Shown: positions 27,347-36,164 of the stretch, piece after piece | Position numbering within the stretch: the stretch's first letter is position 1 | How the letters are laid out: every line of letters starts with the position of its first letter | NCBI GenBank assembly: GCA_016124445.1 | Contig: WGNR01000005.1 | Coordinates: 62,001 to 126,000, forward strand | Source of the DNA: a bacterium | Lineage (GTDB): Bacteria; Planctomycetota; Planctomycetia; Pirellulales; Pirellulaceae | Length of the DNA stretch: 64,000 nt | Reading direction: 5' to 3' | Notes under the pieces: model-generated | The model's database searches: none | Told to the model about the DNA's origin: nothing | What the model saw: only the letters and a program-made list of their open reading frames with translations | Translations under genes and position numbers: made by a program

Positions 27347-28831
27347 TTAGTTGCGTACTCGAACGTTTTCCTGCACGTGCTCAGGCGGTTGGCTCAAACT
27401 GTCGTAAGGCAACCCTTTACGGACGAAGTCGACCACGTGCCAAATCTCTTCTTCGGTTAGCTGCTGGGCGGCAGGCATCTTGGCCCCTTCGATGCCATTG
27501 CGAATCCGCCAATAAACATCGACCGGGCGGCGACCACCGCGAAAATTGCCCAGCCGCAAATTGCGAGGTTGAAGCTTCCGGGGAGGCAACGCTCCTAGCG
27601 CCAGGAACTCTTCCAGATGCTCTGGGTTCTTCGGATCGTAATACTCTTCGGTCCAATCGTCGTAGAACATCTCGGCCGTCTGGCCATCGCCTAAGGCGGA
27701 CTGGCCATGGCAAGTCGCGCAGCCACCTTTCTTGAAGAACAGATCGCGGCCATGGACGATCGACTCGTCCAGGACAACTTCTGGCTTCTCGGGCACGTCG
27801 GTCACGTTCTTGTCGGCAAATGCCCATTTCGTGACAATCGGTGCGAGATAGTCCGGCAAGAAGATTTCCGGATCGCTCAGTTCGGCGAGTTCTTCCTTCA
27901 GGCCCGTTTGTTCCTCTTTGAGCTCATCTGCAGAGAGGCTCTCGACGTATTCCTTTTCTTCTTCCGATTGCATGCCGGCCGGTTTGAGTACGGCGACATC
28001 GATATCGGAGAAGTCGAGAATCAGGTTACGCTCCAACTCTCCACGAAGTGACAGATAGGTGACGTACTGCGTCAGGGCCTCAATCTCTTCGGCGGGCAAA
28101 AGCTTAAAACTGGGCATTGCCGTGCCTGGCACCCCGTTGGTGATGACCCGTTTCAGGTCGTCGTGGGTCGGCGGCGCACCGGTCGTGGTCGACTTCCACT
28201 TGAACTTGCCCAGCCGAAAATCGCGCGGGTAAGGATTCAAGAAGGCAGCCGTCGGGCCGGCGCCGTTGCCGGTAATGCCATGACAATGAACGCAGTGCTG
28301 ACGGTAGAGACCGCGCGGCGTGCCGTCTTCGGCACTTCCGTAAGGGCCCGCTGCCATTTGCAACATATCGAGTTGAACCAGCCCTTCGACGGCAGCGATC
28401 TGCTTGTCGACGGCGTCGAGATCTTTCTTGACGTCCGCCAGGTCTGCTTCGATATCGGCACGATCTTCCGGATCGAGATCCGGGTCTTTGAGTGCTTTGT
28501 CGAGTTCGGCCTTGATCTCGTCGTATTCGGTCTGGATATCGGCGCGTTCTTCGGCCAAATCGGGAACCAACTTCTTCGGGTCCCATAGCGACAAATCAGG
28601 TTTGTCGGGAGTGCCGAACGTTTCGGTCAGAATCTTCTCGATCGGCTGAACCTGGTAGGTTGGATCTAGCTTGGTGCCCAGCGAAAGCTCCGCCTTGTAC
28701 ATGGCGATTCGGTTGGGTTCAAACTTGGCTGGCTCGGACGAGCATCCGAGGATTGCCCCGATCATTACGGCCAAAACCAGGCCTCCCGCCCGGTATGGTC
28801 CGCCAAACGCAAGGGCCTGGCTGATTTGCAT
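27347..28831 (-). CDS. Diheme cytochrome c lipoprotein with coiled-coil segments
   Basis: A 494-residue exported protein. The N-terminus has a lipobox-like GAILGC (Cys30) after a hydrophobic stretch. Two class I cytochrome c domains follow: CVHCH at 180-184 with axial Met239 (GTAMPSF), and CATCH at 371-375 with Met452 (GAKMPAA). A charged helical region (about 90-150, LAEERADIQTEYDEIKAEL) precedes heme 1 and another (about 288-322) lies between the hemes. Position as the first gene before coxB suggests it feeds electrons to the CuA site in place of a fused cytochrome domain. It has no close neighbour upstream; a terminator of the cupredoxin array lies between. Confidence 0.88.
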   Translation of the reverse strand: MQISQALAFGGPYRAGGLVLAVMIGAILGCSSEPAKFEPNRIAMYKAELSLGTKLDPTYQVQPIEKILTETFGTPDKPDLSLWDPKKLVPDLAEERADIQTEYDEIKAELDKALKDPDLDPEDRADIEADLADVKKDLDAVDKQIAAVEGLVQLDMLQMAAGPYGSAEDGTPRGLYRQHCVHCHGITGNGAGPTAAFLNPYPRDFRLGKFKWKSTTTGAPPTHDDLKRVITNGVPGTAMPSFKLLPAEEIEALTQYVTYLSLRGELERNLILDFSDIDVAVLKPAGMQSEEEKEYVESLSADELKEEQTGLKEELAELSDPEIFLPDYLAPIVTKWAFADKNVTDVPEKPEVVLDESIVHGRDLFFKKGGCATCHGQSALGDGQTAEMFYDDWTEEYYDPKNPEHLEEFLALGALPPRKLQPRNLRLGNFRGGRRPVDVYWRIRNGIEGAKMPAAQQLTEEEIWHVVDFVRKGLPYDSLSQPPEHVQENVRVRN

Positions 28832-28950
28832 TGTGTATTCCAGTTCGCCGCCGCGCTAATCGAGACGGCCTCGCTGATGGTAAACAGGTTAACGGAAACG
28901 GACGATCGACAAGTAATTAGCTTTTTAAACTCAACCGATTGTCGCAATCT

Positions 28951-28987
28951 AAATAAACGAGCGCGGACCAAAAACAAAGCCGCGCTC
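28951..28987 (-). terminator. Terminator of the cupredoxin-like array
   Basis: On the - strand a perfect 8-bp GC-rich stem (28980-28987 with 28959-28966; 13-nt loop) is followed by GTTTATTT. It lies 30 nt after the stop of the last paralogue and separates the array from the cytochrome c gene. Confidence 0.6.
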
Positions 28988-29016
28988 CCACTTCTCTCGT
29001 GGGACATTCGCCCCGA

Positions 29017-29790
29017 TTATAGTTTGGCAGCATCCACCGTAATCACGCCCAGGTTGTTCTGTCCGGGTTGGACATTAATCTCAATCACGCCTTTACGGTC
29101 TTTCAGTGTCTTGCCACCCAGCGTCACCTCTTTGATGACGCCTGACTTTCCATGCCAGATCTGGAGCTTGTGCTTCCCGACCGGCAGGTTTTCGATCTTA
29201 AAGTTGCCCAGGTTATCGGTCACCGCCATGTAAGGCGACTCCCTCACGACGATGAACGACTTCATCCAAGGATGAATCGTGCAACCGGCATTCATCGGGT
29301 ATCTCTCTTCGTCGTTAAAGGCATGCACGAAGTTTCCGGCTGCCGGAACCAGGTTATTCAAACCCCCGTTGGCGAAACCTTCAACCTTGAAGTTATGTGC
29401 AATCGGATCCTGGTTCGAGAACTTGACGTTCTGACCGGTGACGGCCAAAGCGACTTGAGGTTCGTACAGGCAACCTCTGTTCACAACATCGACCTGCTTC
29501 TTGGCCAACGCGGCGTACATGGGATGCGGCGTGGGCGCCTTGTCACCTCGATCGAGATACAGCCACAACGCAACATCCTGCAGCTCATTCTTCGGACCAA
29601 CGGTCAGAAGCGGGTCGTTCAATTGGTTGCCACAGAATGCGTTGTCTTTAGTTACAACCAGCGGCTTGAGCAGTACGACGTTCCCTTTGACGACGAACTG
29701 CCCGGTCACCGTCCCCCACTGCGCAGCAGCCTGATCGACGGTAAAGCCGACAAACAGCAGGAATAACATTCCGATGGTTGCGTGTTTCAT
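29017..29790 (-). CDS. Cupredoxin-like exported protein, paralogue 1 (complete copper ligand set)
   Basis: A 257-residue exported protein: signal peptide (1-24, ending QAAAQ), an N-terminal beta segment (WGTVTGQFVV), a cupredoxin-like core and a C-terminal carboxypeptidase-regulatory-like beta-sandwich (GNFKIENLPVGKHKLQIWH). Possible type 1 copper ligands are H132 (DPIAHNFKVEGF), C170, H173 and M176 (CTIHPWM). C53 (FCGNQL) and C107 (GCLYEP) may form a disulfide. It is the last and downstream member of four tandem paralogues, each 17-30 nt apart. Such proteins are often labelled methylamine-utilisation or plastocyanin-like; an electron-transfer or copper-storage role near the oxidase is inference. 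Confidence 0.8.
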   Translation of the reverse strand: MKHATIGMLFLLFVGFTVDQAAAQWGTVTGQFVVKGNVVLLKPLVVTKDNAFCGNQLNDPLLTVGPKNELQDVALWLYLDRGDKAPTPHPMYAALAKKQVDVVNRGCLYEPQVALAVTGQNVKFSNQDPIAHNFKVEGFANGGLNNLVPAAGNFVHAFNDEERYPMNAGCTIHPWMKSFIVVRESPYMAVTDNLGNFKIENLPVGKHKLQIWHGKSGVIKEVTLGGKTLKDRKGVIEINVQPGQNNLGVITVDAAKL

Positions 29791-29807
29791 GGATTCGTCC
29801 GCCTTGG

Positions 29808-30578
29808 TTAGAAGAGCTTGCCTGGTAGGTGGATGGTTCCCAGATCATTCTGCCCCGGCTGGACGTCGACCTGGATGATACCTTTCGGAGCTTCTAGGTC
29901 CTGGCCCCCCAGTTTCATTTCCTGGATGGTACCAAGCTGATGATGCCAAAGCTGAAGCTTATGCTTTCCAACCGGAAGGTTCTCGATGGTGAACTCACCA
30001 TTCTCATCTGAGACCGCCATATACGGGGACTTCTTGACCACGATGTGAGCCTTCATCCAGGGATGGATCGTGCAACTCACGTTCATCGGCCAGCGTTCTT
30101 CCTGGAAGGTCAGAACGAGATTACCGCCAGGCGGCATCAACCATCCAGGTGCCAGATTGGAAAAACCTTGGACATGGATGTTGTAGGGAACTCGATCTTG
30201 GTCCGCGAACTCAACCTTCTGGCCGGCGACTGCCAGAGCGACGAAGGGCTCGATGGCACACGCGTTAGCTTTGATGACGACGGGCTTCTTTGCTGCCTCG
30301 GCATAGCTTGAATGGGCCTCAGGCGTCTTTTCGCCCCGACTGAGATAGAGCCACAAAGCGACGTCTTGCAGTTCGCCGTTCTCACCAAGCTCGAGCGATG
30401 GATCTTTCAGCTCATTGCCGCAGAACTGTTGATCCTTGCTAACCTTCAGCGGCGGAAGCGGCTCGACCTTGCCGTCGACGACAAACTTTCCGTGAACAGT
30501 CCCCCACTGCGCAGCGGCCTCTGTGACGGTAAAACCGATCAAGAGCAGGAACGTAATTCCAATCGCCGCGTGCTTCAT
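29808..30578 (-). CDS. Cupredoxin-like exported protein, paralogue 2 (first His replaced by Tyr)
   Basis: A 256-residue paralogue with the same plan: signal peptide (MKHAAIGITFLLLIGF), C53 and C107, CTIHPWM with C169, H172 and M175, and the C-terminal GEFTIENLPVGKHKLQLWH sandwich. At the position of the first His of paralogues 1 and 4 it has Tyr132 (DRVPYNIHVQGF), although a His lies three residues later. The frame extends upstream to 30707, but the start is placed at ATG 30576-30578 because the signal peptide begins there and the longer version would overlap the preceding gene. It is nearly identical to paralogue 1 at the N-terminus, indicating a recent duplication. Confidence 0.78.
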   Translation of the reverse strand: MKHAAIGITFLLLIGFTVTEAAAQWGTVHGKFVVDGKVEPLPPLKVSKDQQFCGNELKDPSLELGENGELQDVALWLYLSRGEKTPEAHSSYAEAAKKPVVIKANACAIEPFVALAVAGQKVEFADQDRVPYNIHVQGFSNLAPGWLMPPGGNLVLTFQEERWPMNVSCTIHPWMKAHIVVKKSPYMAVSDENGEFTIENLPVGKHKLQLWHHQLGTIQEMKLGGQDLEAPKGIIQVDVQPGQNDLGTIHLPGKLF

Positions 30579-30597
30579 TCTTCTGTTGTCGTCCCGA

Positions 30598-31392
30598 TCA
30601 AAACCCAAAGAGCATGACGGCAGGAATGGAAAGATCCCCCAAGTCGTTTTGCCCAGGCTGGACATCAATCTCGATAATGCCTCTGCGGTACTCTTTTTCC
30701 TGACCATCGGTGACGATCGACTTCACGAAACCTGGAACCTCGTGCCAGACTTGCAGGCGATGCTTGCCGACTGGAAGGTTCTCGATCTTGAACTTGCCAT
30801 CCGCGTCCGACACGGCCATGTAGGGAGATTCACGAACCATCAAGTAGGATTTCATCCAAGGATAGATCGAGCTCGTCAATTGCATCGGGAATCGCTCTTC
30901 CGAGGCGGGCTCGTACTTCCTTGCCATGTTTGGCTTGATCAGGAAATTGACGCCCTGATTCATGAAGCCTTCCAGCTTGAAGTTGTTCGGAACGGGATCG
31001 GCATTGACGAAATCGGCCGTTTGCCCCTCCCTGACCATCGCGATGTGCGGTCCAAACTGACAACCTGCACTGATGATCGAGACCGGTTGCTGTTTGGCCT
31101 TTTCGTACATTGGGTGGGGCTGCGGAAGCTTCTCACCCTTGTCGTGATAAAGCCAGACGGCGACGTTCGCGATCTGGCCCTTCTTTCCGATCTGTGGAAC
31201 TACGAGCGGAGGTTTGGCGAAAGCAGGAACGACCAGCGGCAAAGCAGCCGGCCGCTTGAGCATCTTACCTTCAATCAGAAACCGTCCTTCGACGGTTCCC
31301 CACGGACGATCCGAGGCCTGCTGCGCAAACAACGGCTGGGCAAAGATGCCCAGCGTTGTCACCAGTATCAGACCTAAGATTGATGTCCGCAC
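30598..31392 (-). CDS. Cupredoxin-like exported protein, paralogue 3 (copper ligands lost)
   Basis: A 264-residue diverged paralogue: signal peptide (to about residue 24), WGTVEGRFLIEG, the C-terminal GKFKIENLPVGKHRLQVWH sandwich and one Cys (C111). At the putative copper site all three coordinating positions differ: N136 (PVPNNFKLEGF) for His, S174 and Y177 in SSIYPWM for the Cys and His; only the Met is retained. The FCGxxL Cys is also missing, replaced by a Pro/Val-rich segment. The start is GTG at 31390-31392. It should be copper-free, perhaps structural or a redox-inactive partner of its neighbours. Confidence 0.78.
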   Translation of the reverse strand: MRTSILGLILVTTLGIFAQPLFAQQASDRPWGTVEGRFLIEGKMLKRPAALPLVVPAFAKPPLVVPQIGKKGQIANVAVWLYHDKGEKLPQPHPMYEKAKQQPVSIISAGCQFGPHIAMVREGQTADFVNADPVPNNFKLEGFMNQGVNFLIKPNMARKYEPASEERFPMQLTSSIYPWMKSYLMVRESPYMAVSDADGKFKIENLPVGKHRLQVWHEVPGFVKSIVTDGQEKEYRRGIIEIDVQPGQNDLGDLSIPAVMLFGF

Positions 31393-31421
31393 GAAACCAC
31401 TCTCTCAAGTAGCGTCTGAAG

Positions 31422-32201
31422 TTACTTCAAGTCACCGGCAGCAATTTTGATGTCGCCCAGGTCGTTGTTGCCTGCTTTGACTTCGATTTCCAGCAGACCC
31501 TTACGATCTTTGACCGTCTTGCCGCCAATGACCAATTCCTTGATCGTGCCGGGGACTTCGTGCCAGATTTGAAGCTTATGCTTACCGACCGGAAGGTTTT
31601 CGATCGTGAAGCTGCCGTCCTCTTTGCTGACTGCCATGTAAGGAAGTTCGCGAACGACGATCTTGGCCGACATCCAAGGGTGGATCGAGCAGCTGGCGTT
31701 CATCGGGTAACGTTCTTCGTTCTCGAACTTGGTTTCAAAGACGCCGCCCACGGGAACGAGGTTGTTCATGCCAGGGTTGGCGAAACCTTCGACCTTGAAG
31801 TTGTGCGGGATCGGATCCGAGTTCTTGAACTCGACCGGCTGGCCGACGACGACGGTCGCCACGTGCGGATCATACATGCAGTTCTTGTTGTCGATCACAA
31901 CAGGCTTCTTGTCAGCTTCCGCGTAGGAAGGATGAACGGCAGGAGCTGTGGCACCGCGATCCAGATACAACCACAGAGCCACGTTCTTCAGGCCGCCATT
32001 GGCGTCGATCTGCAGCGTTGGATCGGGCAGCTTCGCACCGCAGAAGGCTTGGTCTTTGGTAACATCCATCTGGGGCAGAGTCGGGGCTTTCCCATCGACG
32101 ACAAAACGCCCTTTCACGGTTCCCCATTCCTGGGCGGTCGCCTGCTGGGCACTCAGGCCAACAAGGGCCACTAACATCAAACCGAGCTGCATCAATTTCA
32201 T
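31422..32201 (-). CDS. Cupredoxin-like exported protein, paralogue 4 (complete copper ligand set)
   Basis: A 259-residue protein, first in the transcript. Signal peptide (MKLMQLGLMLVALVGLSAQQ), EWGTVKGRFVVDGKAP, a possible disulfide between C54 (FCGAKL) and C108 (NCMYDP), and the full putative copper set: H133 (DPIPHNFKVEGF), C171, H174 and M177 (CSIHPWM). The C-terminal domain begins GSFTIENLPVGKHKLQIWH. A long divergent intergenic region lies upstream with a consensus -10 hexamer, so the four-gene array is probably its own transcription unit, separate from the oxidase operon. Confidence 0.8.
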   Translation of the reverse strand: MKLMQLGLMLVALVGLSAQQATAQEWGTVKGRFVVDGKAPTLPQMDVTKDQAFCGAKLPDPTLQIDANGGLKNVALWLYLDRGATAPAVHPSYAEADKKPVVIDNKNCMYDPHVATVVVGQPVEFKNSDPIPHNFKVEGFANPGMNNLVPVGGVFETKFENEERYPMNASCSIHPWMSAKIVVRELPYMAVSKEDGSFTIENLPVGKHKLQIWHEVPGTIKELVIGGKTVKDRKGLLEIEVKAGNNDLGDIKIAAGDLK

Positions 32202-32304
32202 GGTCTACTCCTAAGTCAGACTCTTCTCTGGTGGTGGGGAAACTTGAGGGCAGCGAAAAGTTATGGGAGCTTATCGTTAACTTAAAGCGTTTCGTCCGCC
32301 CAAC

Positions 32305-32310
32305 ATTATA
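32305..32310 (-). promoter_or_regulatory. Candidate -10 of the cupredoxin-like array
   Basis: Exact TATAAT on the - strand, about 104 nt upstream of the first start codon of the array. The -35 position is poor (about three matches to TTGACA at 17-nt spacing), so support is limited. Confidence 0.4.
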
Positions 32311-32680
32311 AACGCGTGATCTTTGCGTGCCTGCGATTTATGTCGCACCCAAATGAGGGGAGCGCAATCCATTTAGTGTATGTTTGCTCTGATCGTCGTT
32401 CCACCCCCTCCAAGATGGTTCCCTTAGGAAGCAAAGGAACTCAAAGAGGGTTCGACTGGCGATGAAGCAAACGAAGGTGGGTGCCAAATCCTTGGCGTTT
32501 AGGTGGGATGAATCGCTATCTTGCCTGTTCTACCAGACCTTTGGCCCGAAACAAGCCGAGAGATCTTCCATATACCGTTAGTTTTTGGCCAATCCTGCCT
32601 CAGTAAATGCGGTTTTGTGTCATTATTTCAACCGAGTGTCTGAAATCTTCCTGGTGGTGAGCGGCGAGGGGCGAATTTGG

Positions 32681-32686
32681 TACACT
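32681..32686 (+). promoter_or_regulatory. Candidate extended -10 of purD
   Basis: TACACT preceded by TGG, an extended -10 arrangement, about 56 nt before the purD ATG. No matching -35 was found. Confidence 0.3.
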
Positions 32687-32741
32687 GCCGGATTAGTTGG
32701 TTCACAATGACTTAACCAGCCCTCGAGGGGGCAGCGACTCT

Positions 32742-34037
32742 ATGAACGTATTGGTCCTTGGCTCTGGTGGACGCGAGCACGCGCTCGCTTGGAAACTGTC
32801 GCAAAGTTCGCGCGTCGGCAACGTTTTTGTTGCTCCAGGCAATGCCGGAACTCAGATCGACGCCGAAAATATCCCGATCGCCGAAACCGATTTCGCCGAA
32901 CTAGCATCGTTTGCCAAACGGAACGACGTAGGCCTGACCGTCGTCGGTCCCGAGGCTCCCTTGGTTGCCGGCGTCGTCGATTATTTCCGCGAGCAAGGCT
33001 TGAAGATCTTCGGCCCCAACAAAGCCGCCGCCCAACTGGAAGGCAGCAAGGCGTTCTGCAAACAGACGCTCCGCAGCGCCGACGTTCCGACCGCCGACTA
33101 TCGTGTCTTCCGCGAAGCGGATGCCGCCGCCCGGTACATCAAAGACCGCTTCCCCCACGAAGGGGAAGACGTCAACGTGGTCATCAAAGCCGACGGTCTC
33201 GCCGCCGGCAAAGGGGTGACCGTCTGCGATACGGCCGAAGAAGCCTTGGAAGCAATCGACCAGATCGGCCGCCAACGCGTCTTTGGCGATGCCGGCGCGC
33301 AGATCATTATCGAAGAACGGCTCGATGGCGAAGAAGCCAGTGTTCTGGCAATTACCGACGGCAAGACAATCCTCACGCTGCCGCCTGCTCAAGATCACAA
33401 GCCTGCTTACGACGACGACCAGGGACCTAACACAGGCGGCATGGGTGCTTACTCGCCAACGCCACTGGTCACGCCCCAGGTGATGCAGATGGTCGAGGAA
33501 AAGGTTCTCGTGCCGACGGTTCATGGCATGAAGCGTGCTCGGAATCCTTTCCAAGGCGTTCTGTATGCCGGCCTGATGATGACCAACCAAGGCCCGAAAG
33601 TCCTGGAGTACAACGTTCGCTTCGGCGACCCGGAATGCCAGCCGATCTTGATGCGGCTGAAGTCCGACCTGGTCGATATCTTAGAGGCCTGCGCCGAGGG
33701 TCGACTCGACTCGATCGATCCGCCCGAGTGGGACCCACGACCGGCAGTTTGCGTGGTGATGGCTTCGGAAGGCTATCCCGGCAGCTACGAGAAAGGCAAA
33801 GTGATCCGCGGCCTGGACGAAGCAAGCAAGCTGGAAGACGTGAAAGTGTTTCACGCCGGAACGAAGGTCGAAGGGACTGAAATCGTCAACAATGGCGGCC
33901 GAGTCCTGGGCGTGACCGCCATCGGCGATACGATCTCGGCAGCGAAGCTGAAGGCCTACACCGCCGTGAAGTGCATTCGCTGGGAAGGTGCCTGGTGCCG
34001 CAAAGATATTTCCGACAAGGCACTGCGGCACTCGTAA
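32742..34037 (+). CDS. purD: Phosphoribosylamine-glycine ligase
   Basis: A 431-residue ATP-grasp enzyme of purine synthesis (phosphoribosylamine + glycine + ATP to GAR). N-terminal GSGGREHALAWKLSQS, ATP-grasp segments VIKADGLAAGKGVTVCD and IIEERLDGEEASVLAITDG, and the metal/ATP block YNVRFGDPECQPIL are all present. The frame extends upstream to a TTG at 32697, but the ATG at 32742 is preferred: GAGGGGG lies about 12 nt upstream and the family begins at MxVLVxGSGGREHA. Monocistronic, ending at a strong terminator. Confidence 0.96.
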   Translation: MNVLVLGSGGREHALAWKLSQSSRVGNVFVAPGNAGTQIDAENIPIAETDFAELASFAKRNDVGLTVVGPEAPLVAGVVDYFREQGLKIFGPNKAAAQLEGSKAFCKQTLRSADVPTADYRVFREADAAARYIKDRFPHEGEDVNVVIKADGLAAGKGVTVCDTAEEALEAIDQIGRQRVFGDAGAQIIIEERLDGEEASVLAITDGKTILTLPPAQDHKPAYDDDQGPNTGGMGAYSPTPLVTPQVMQMVEEKVLVPTVHGMKRARNPFQGVLYAGLMMTNQGPKVLEYNVRFGDPECQPILMRLKSDLVDILEACAEGRLDSIDPPEWDPRPAVCVVMASEGYPGSYEKGKVIRGLDEASKLEDVKVFHAGTKVEGTEIVNNGGRVLGVTAIGDTISAAKLKAYTAVKCIRWEGAWCRKDISDKALRHS

Positions 34038-34065
34038 TCAGAACTGGCGATATTCCAAAAAATAC

Positions 34066-34097
34066 GGGGCAGTGCGATCGGCACTGCCCCTTTTTTT
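34066..34097 (+). terminator. Terminator of purD
   Basis: A perfect 10-bp stem (34066-34075 with 34081-34090), 5-nt loop, then seven T. It abuts the stop codon of the convergent NHL-type gene. Confidence 0.9.
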
Positions 34098-36164
34098 CTA
34101 CCAGTTCCACCAGTAATTAAAGTGATACCACTTGCTGTACCCGAAATCGTGGAAGCCGAAACGAGGCCGGCCGAATTCGGGGTTCTCTGGAGGTCCGATC
34201 ATCGGGGTTTGCACCGGCGACGCGGCACCGATTACCTGAACCAGGCCGTCGCCACCGACGATATCGGTCGGCGTGGTCTCAAGCGTCCAGTTGTTGCACG
34301 CCCAGACATTGCCTGATGCATCGATCTGAAGACCGGTAATATGCTGGAACGAATGGTTGGAAAACGCGAGCAGCAAATCGCCCCGATTGTCGGCGGCACC
34401 TTGCAGCACCGAGATAGACGGTGGTAGCTGGGCGTTTTCCGGCGGCACCGGCGAATTGGTGAAGCTGGCCACCCAAATCTGCTGACTTCCGTCGACCGCC
34501 ATGCCCCAGCCATGCGTCTCGGAGTCGGCCGGGTAGTCGGTTGCTGCGAAGGTCTGACCATCGATGAACGTGATTTGGTGGGACTCGAAATTGCTAATCC
34601 AGCCGTTGCCATCCTGATCGATCGCAATCGTCTTCGGCGAAGCGAAGTCACCGTATTTTCGCAGCAGCGACGTGTCGATTGCCTGGGTCAGGGCGCCCCC
34701 TTCAATCAATTGCACCACGCTGATCTCTTTGTTGTTGGTCAATTCGAGGACCGCGACACTGCCGGCAACGTTGCCGACCGGTGAGAAACCGGAGTTCGCT
34801 ACCCAGGCACGCCCCTGGTCATCAATCGCCACGCTAAACGGTTTGCGAATCGTCTGACCGTCGTTGGTTCCTTGCGGAAAGGTAATCGCGTGATGCCGAT
34901 TTCCGTGCAGGAAGACGGTGATCGACCCCGCCGAACTGGGATCGGTTTCGTCTCCCATGTTCGTCGCCCACAGGTTTCCCTTTTGATCAAATGCCATCCC
35001 CATTGTTTTTACGGGCGGATCGGCATCGATATCGGAAGCGGGAATATACCGCCAAGGCAAAAACTTTCCTCGCGACGAAAATACCGAGATATCGCCGTTG
35101 GCAAAGTTGCCGATCCAACAATCCTGGTAGCGGTCGATGACAATTCCGTAGCCAGAACCGGAAACATGCGAATTGATAATCGGGCTTCCCAAGATCGGTT
35201 GGCCGAGAGGACTAAGAACCGAGACCTGATTTCCCGGCGTATCATCCGGCGGGCTATTAGCGAAGTTGTTATTCGACCAGACATTCCCCCAGGCATCGAT
35301 CGCTACGCGGCCAGGACCGTTGAAGCCTCCTTCGGTGAAGTGCAGGATCAATAGCCATGCTTTGGGCGGATCGATTAACATCGGCGAATAGAGTGGCGCC
35401 GTTTGGGCCAGTGTCAGCAGAGAACTGTTATCGAATGAACCTGGGTTGCGAGCCAGGTTATGGATTGCCTCGAACGTGTTGGTTGGTGCAGGCGAACCGT
35501 TGGGAGTCGTCAGGGTGAACAGCGTCGTGTACGTAGCACCGGATCCATCTTCAACACAAGCCGCAATCATGTTGGCCAACGTGTTGAAGTACAGCAGCGC
35601 TTCGGTACTACGCGGGTAGTCCGTCAGCGTGCTGCCGTTGTTTTGGTTCGATACCACCGCGGCGGCCAGCCCGGTCTGAACGTCGACGAGGTTGGTGGTC
35701 GTATCGAAGGCATTGTCCAAGCCTGGCGAAAACCCGTAGATCTGATCGCCGTCGATAAACTGGGCACAAGCATAGGCGGCGGCAACGGTCGTCAACTCAT
35801 TCACGACAACCGACGTCGAAAGGTTCTTCCCTTCCTGGCCGAGTATCGCCACCAGCACCAGTTCGCTTTGGCCAGGTGCTCCATTCGAGGCAACGATGTA
35901 AAGCAGGTCTTTGTAGGACCTCCGGTTCATATTGATACTGAACGCACCATTGTCGTCAGCCATCACCGAATCGATCAAATTGGCGCCGCCCCAGCCAGCC
36001 TCGAAGAGTTCGACGTAGACGTTGGGAACAGGAGCATCATCCGCCATGACAACGCCGGTGAGAGTTGTTTGCTGGTGATGGTGGCGAGCTTCGGCCGATT
36101 GAGTGAACGCAAGCGAGAAAACCGAGGCGGTAATCGCCGCCCAAAGAAACGCACGATGAAACAT
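34098..36164 (-). CDS. Secreted NHL/Vgb-like beta-propeller protein
   Basis: A 688-residue exported protein: signal peptide (ending SAEARHHH), a carboxypeptidase-regulatory-like domain (TLTGVVMADDAPVPNVYVELF, about 30-110), a helical middle, then repeats typical of NHL/virginiamycin-B-lyase propellers: NGWISNFESHQITFIDG, GRAWVANSGFSPVGNVAGSV, GNLWATNMGDETDPSSAG. The C-terminus is unusually rich in Phe, Tyr, Trp and His (FGYSKWYHFNYWWNW). The frame is open upstream to 36431, but the start is ATG 36162-36164, where the signal peptide begins, with AGAGG about 10 nt upstream. Likely a surface protein; no enzyme activity assigned. Confidence 0.75.
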   Translation of the reverse strand: MFHRAFLWAAITASVFSLAFTQSAEARHHHQQTTLTGVVMADDAPVPNVYVELFEAGWGGANLIDSVMADDNGAFSINMNRRSYKDLLYIVASNGAPGQSELVLVAILGQEGKNLSTSVVVNELTTVAAAYACAQFIDGDQIYGFSPGLDNAFDTTTNLVDVQTGLAAAVVSNQNNGSTLTDYPRSTEALLYFNTLANMIAACVEDGSGATYTTLFTLTTPNGSPAPTNTFEAIHNLARNPGSFDNSSLLTLAQTAPLYSPMLIDPPKAWLLILHFTEGGFNGPGRVAIDAWGNVWSNNNFANSPPDDTPGNQVSVLSPLGQPILGSPIINSHVSGSGYGIVIDRYQDCWIGNFANGDISVFSSRGKFLPWRYIPASDIDADPPVKTMGMAFDQKGNLWATNMGDETDPSSAGSITVFLHGNRHHAITFPQGTNDGQTIRKPFSVAIDDQGRAWVANSGFSPVGNVAGSVAVLELTNNKEISVVQLIEGGALTQAIDTSLLRKYGDFASPKTIAIDQDGNGWISNFESHQITFIDGQTFAATDYPADSETHGWGMAVDGSQQIWVASFTNSPVPPENAQLPPSISVLQGAADNRGDLLLAFSNHSFQHITGLQIDASGNVWACNNWTLETTPTDIVGGDGLVQVIGAASPVQTPMIGPPENPEFGRPRFGFHDFGYSKWYHFNYWWNW

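Larger units (their letters stand above)
32202..32741. other. Divergent intergenic region between the cupredoxin array and purD
   Basis: 540 bases without a convincing gene. The left part holds a TATAAT on the - strand (32305-32310), the right part a TGG-TACACT element on the + strand (32681-32686). No tRNA-like fold, clear riboswitch or long inverted repeat was recognised in the middle. Confidence 0.6.

Noticed and set aside
29808..30707. Longer version of paralogue 2 starting upstream at 30707
   Set aside because: The extra N-terminal residues lack a signal peptide and would overlap the preceding gene; a signal peptide begins at 30578.
32202..32741. Possible small RNA or riboswitch upstream of purD
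   Set aside because: No conserved purine-riboswitch pattern or strong structure was visible by eye; only candidate promoter elements were kept.
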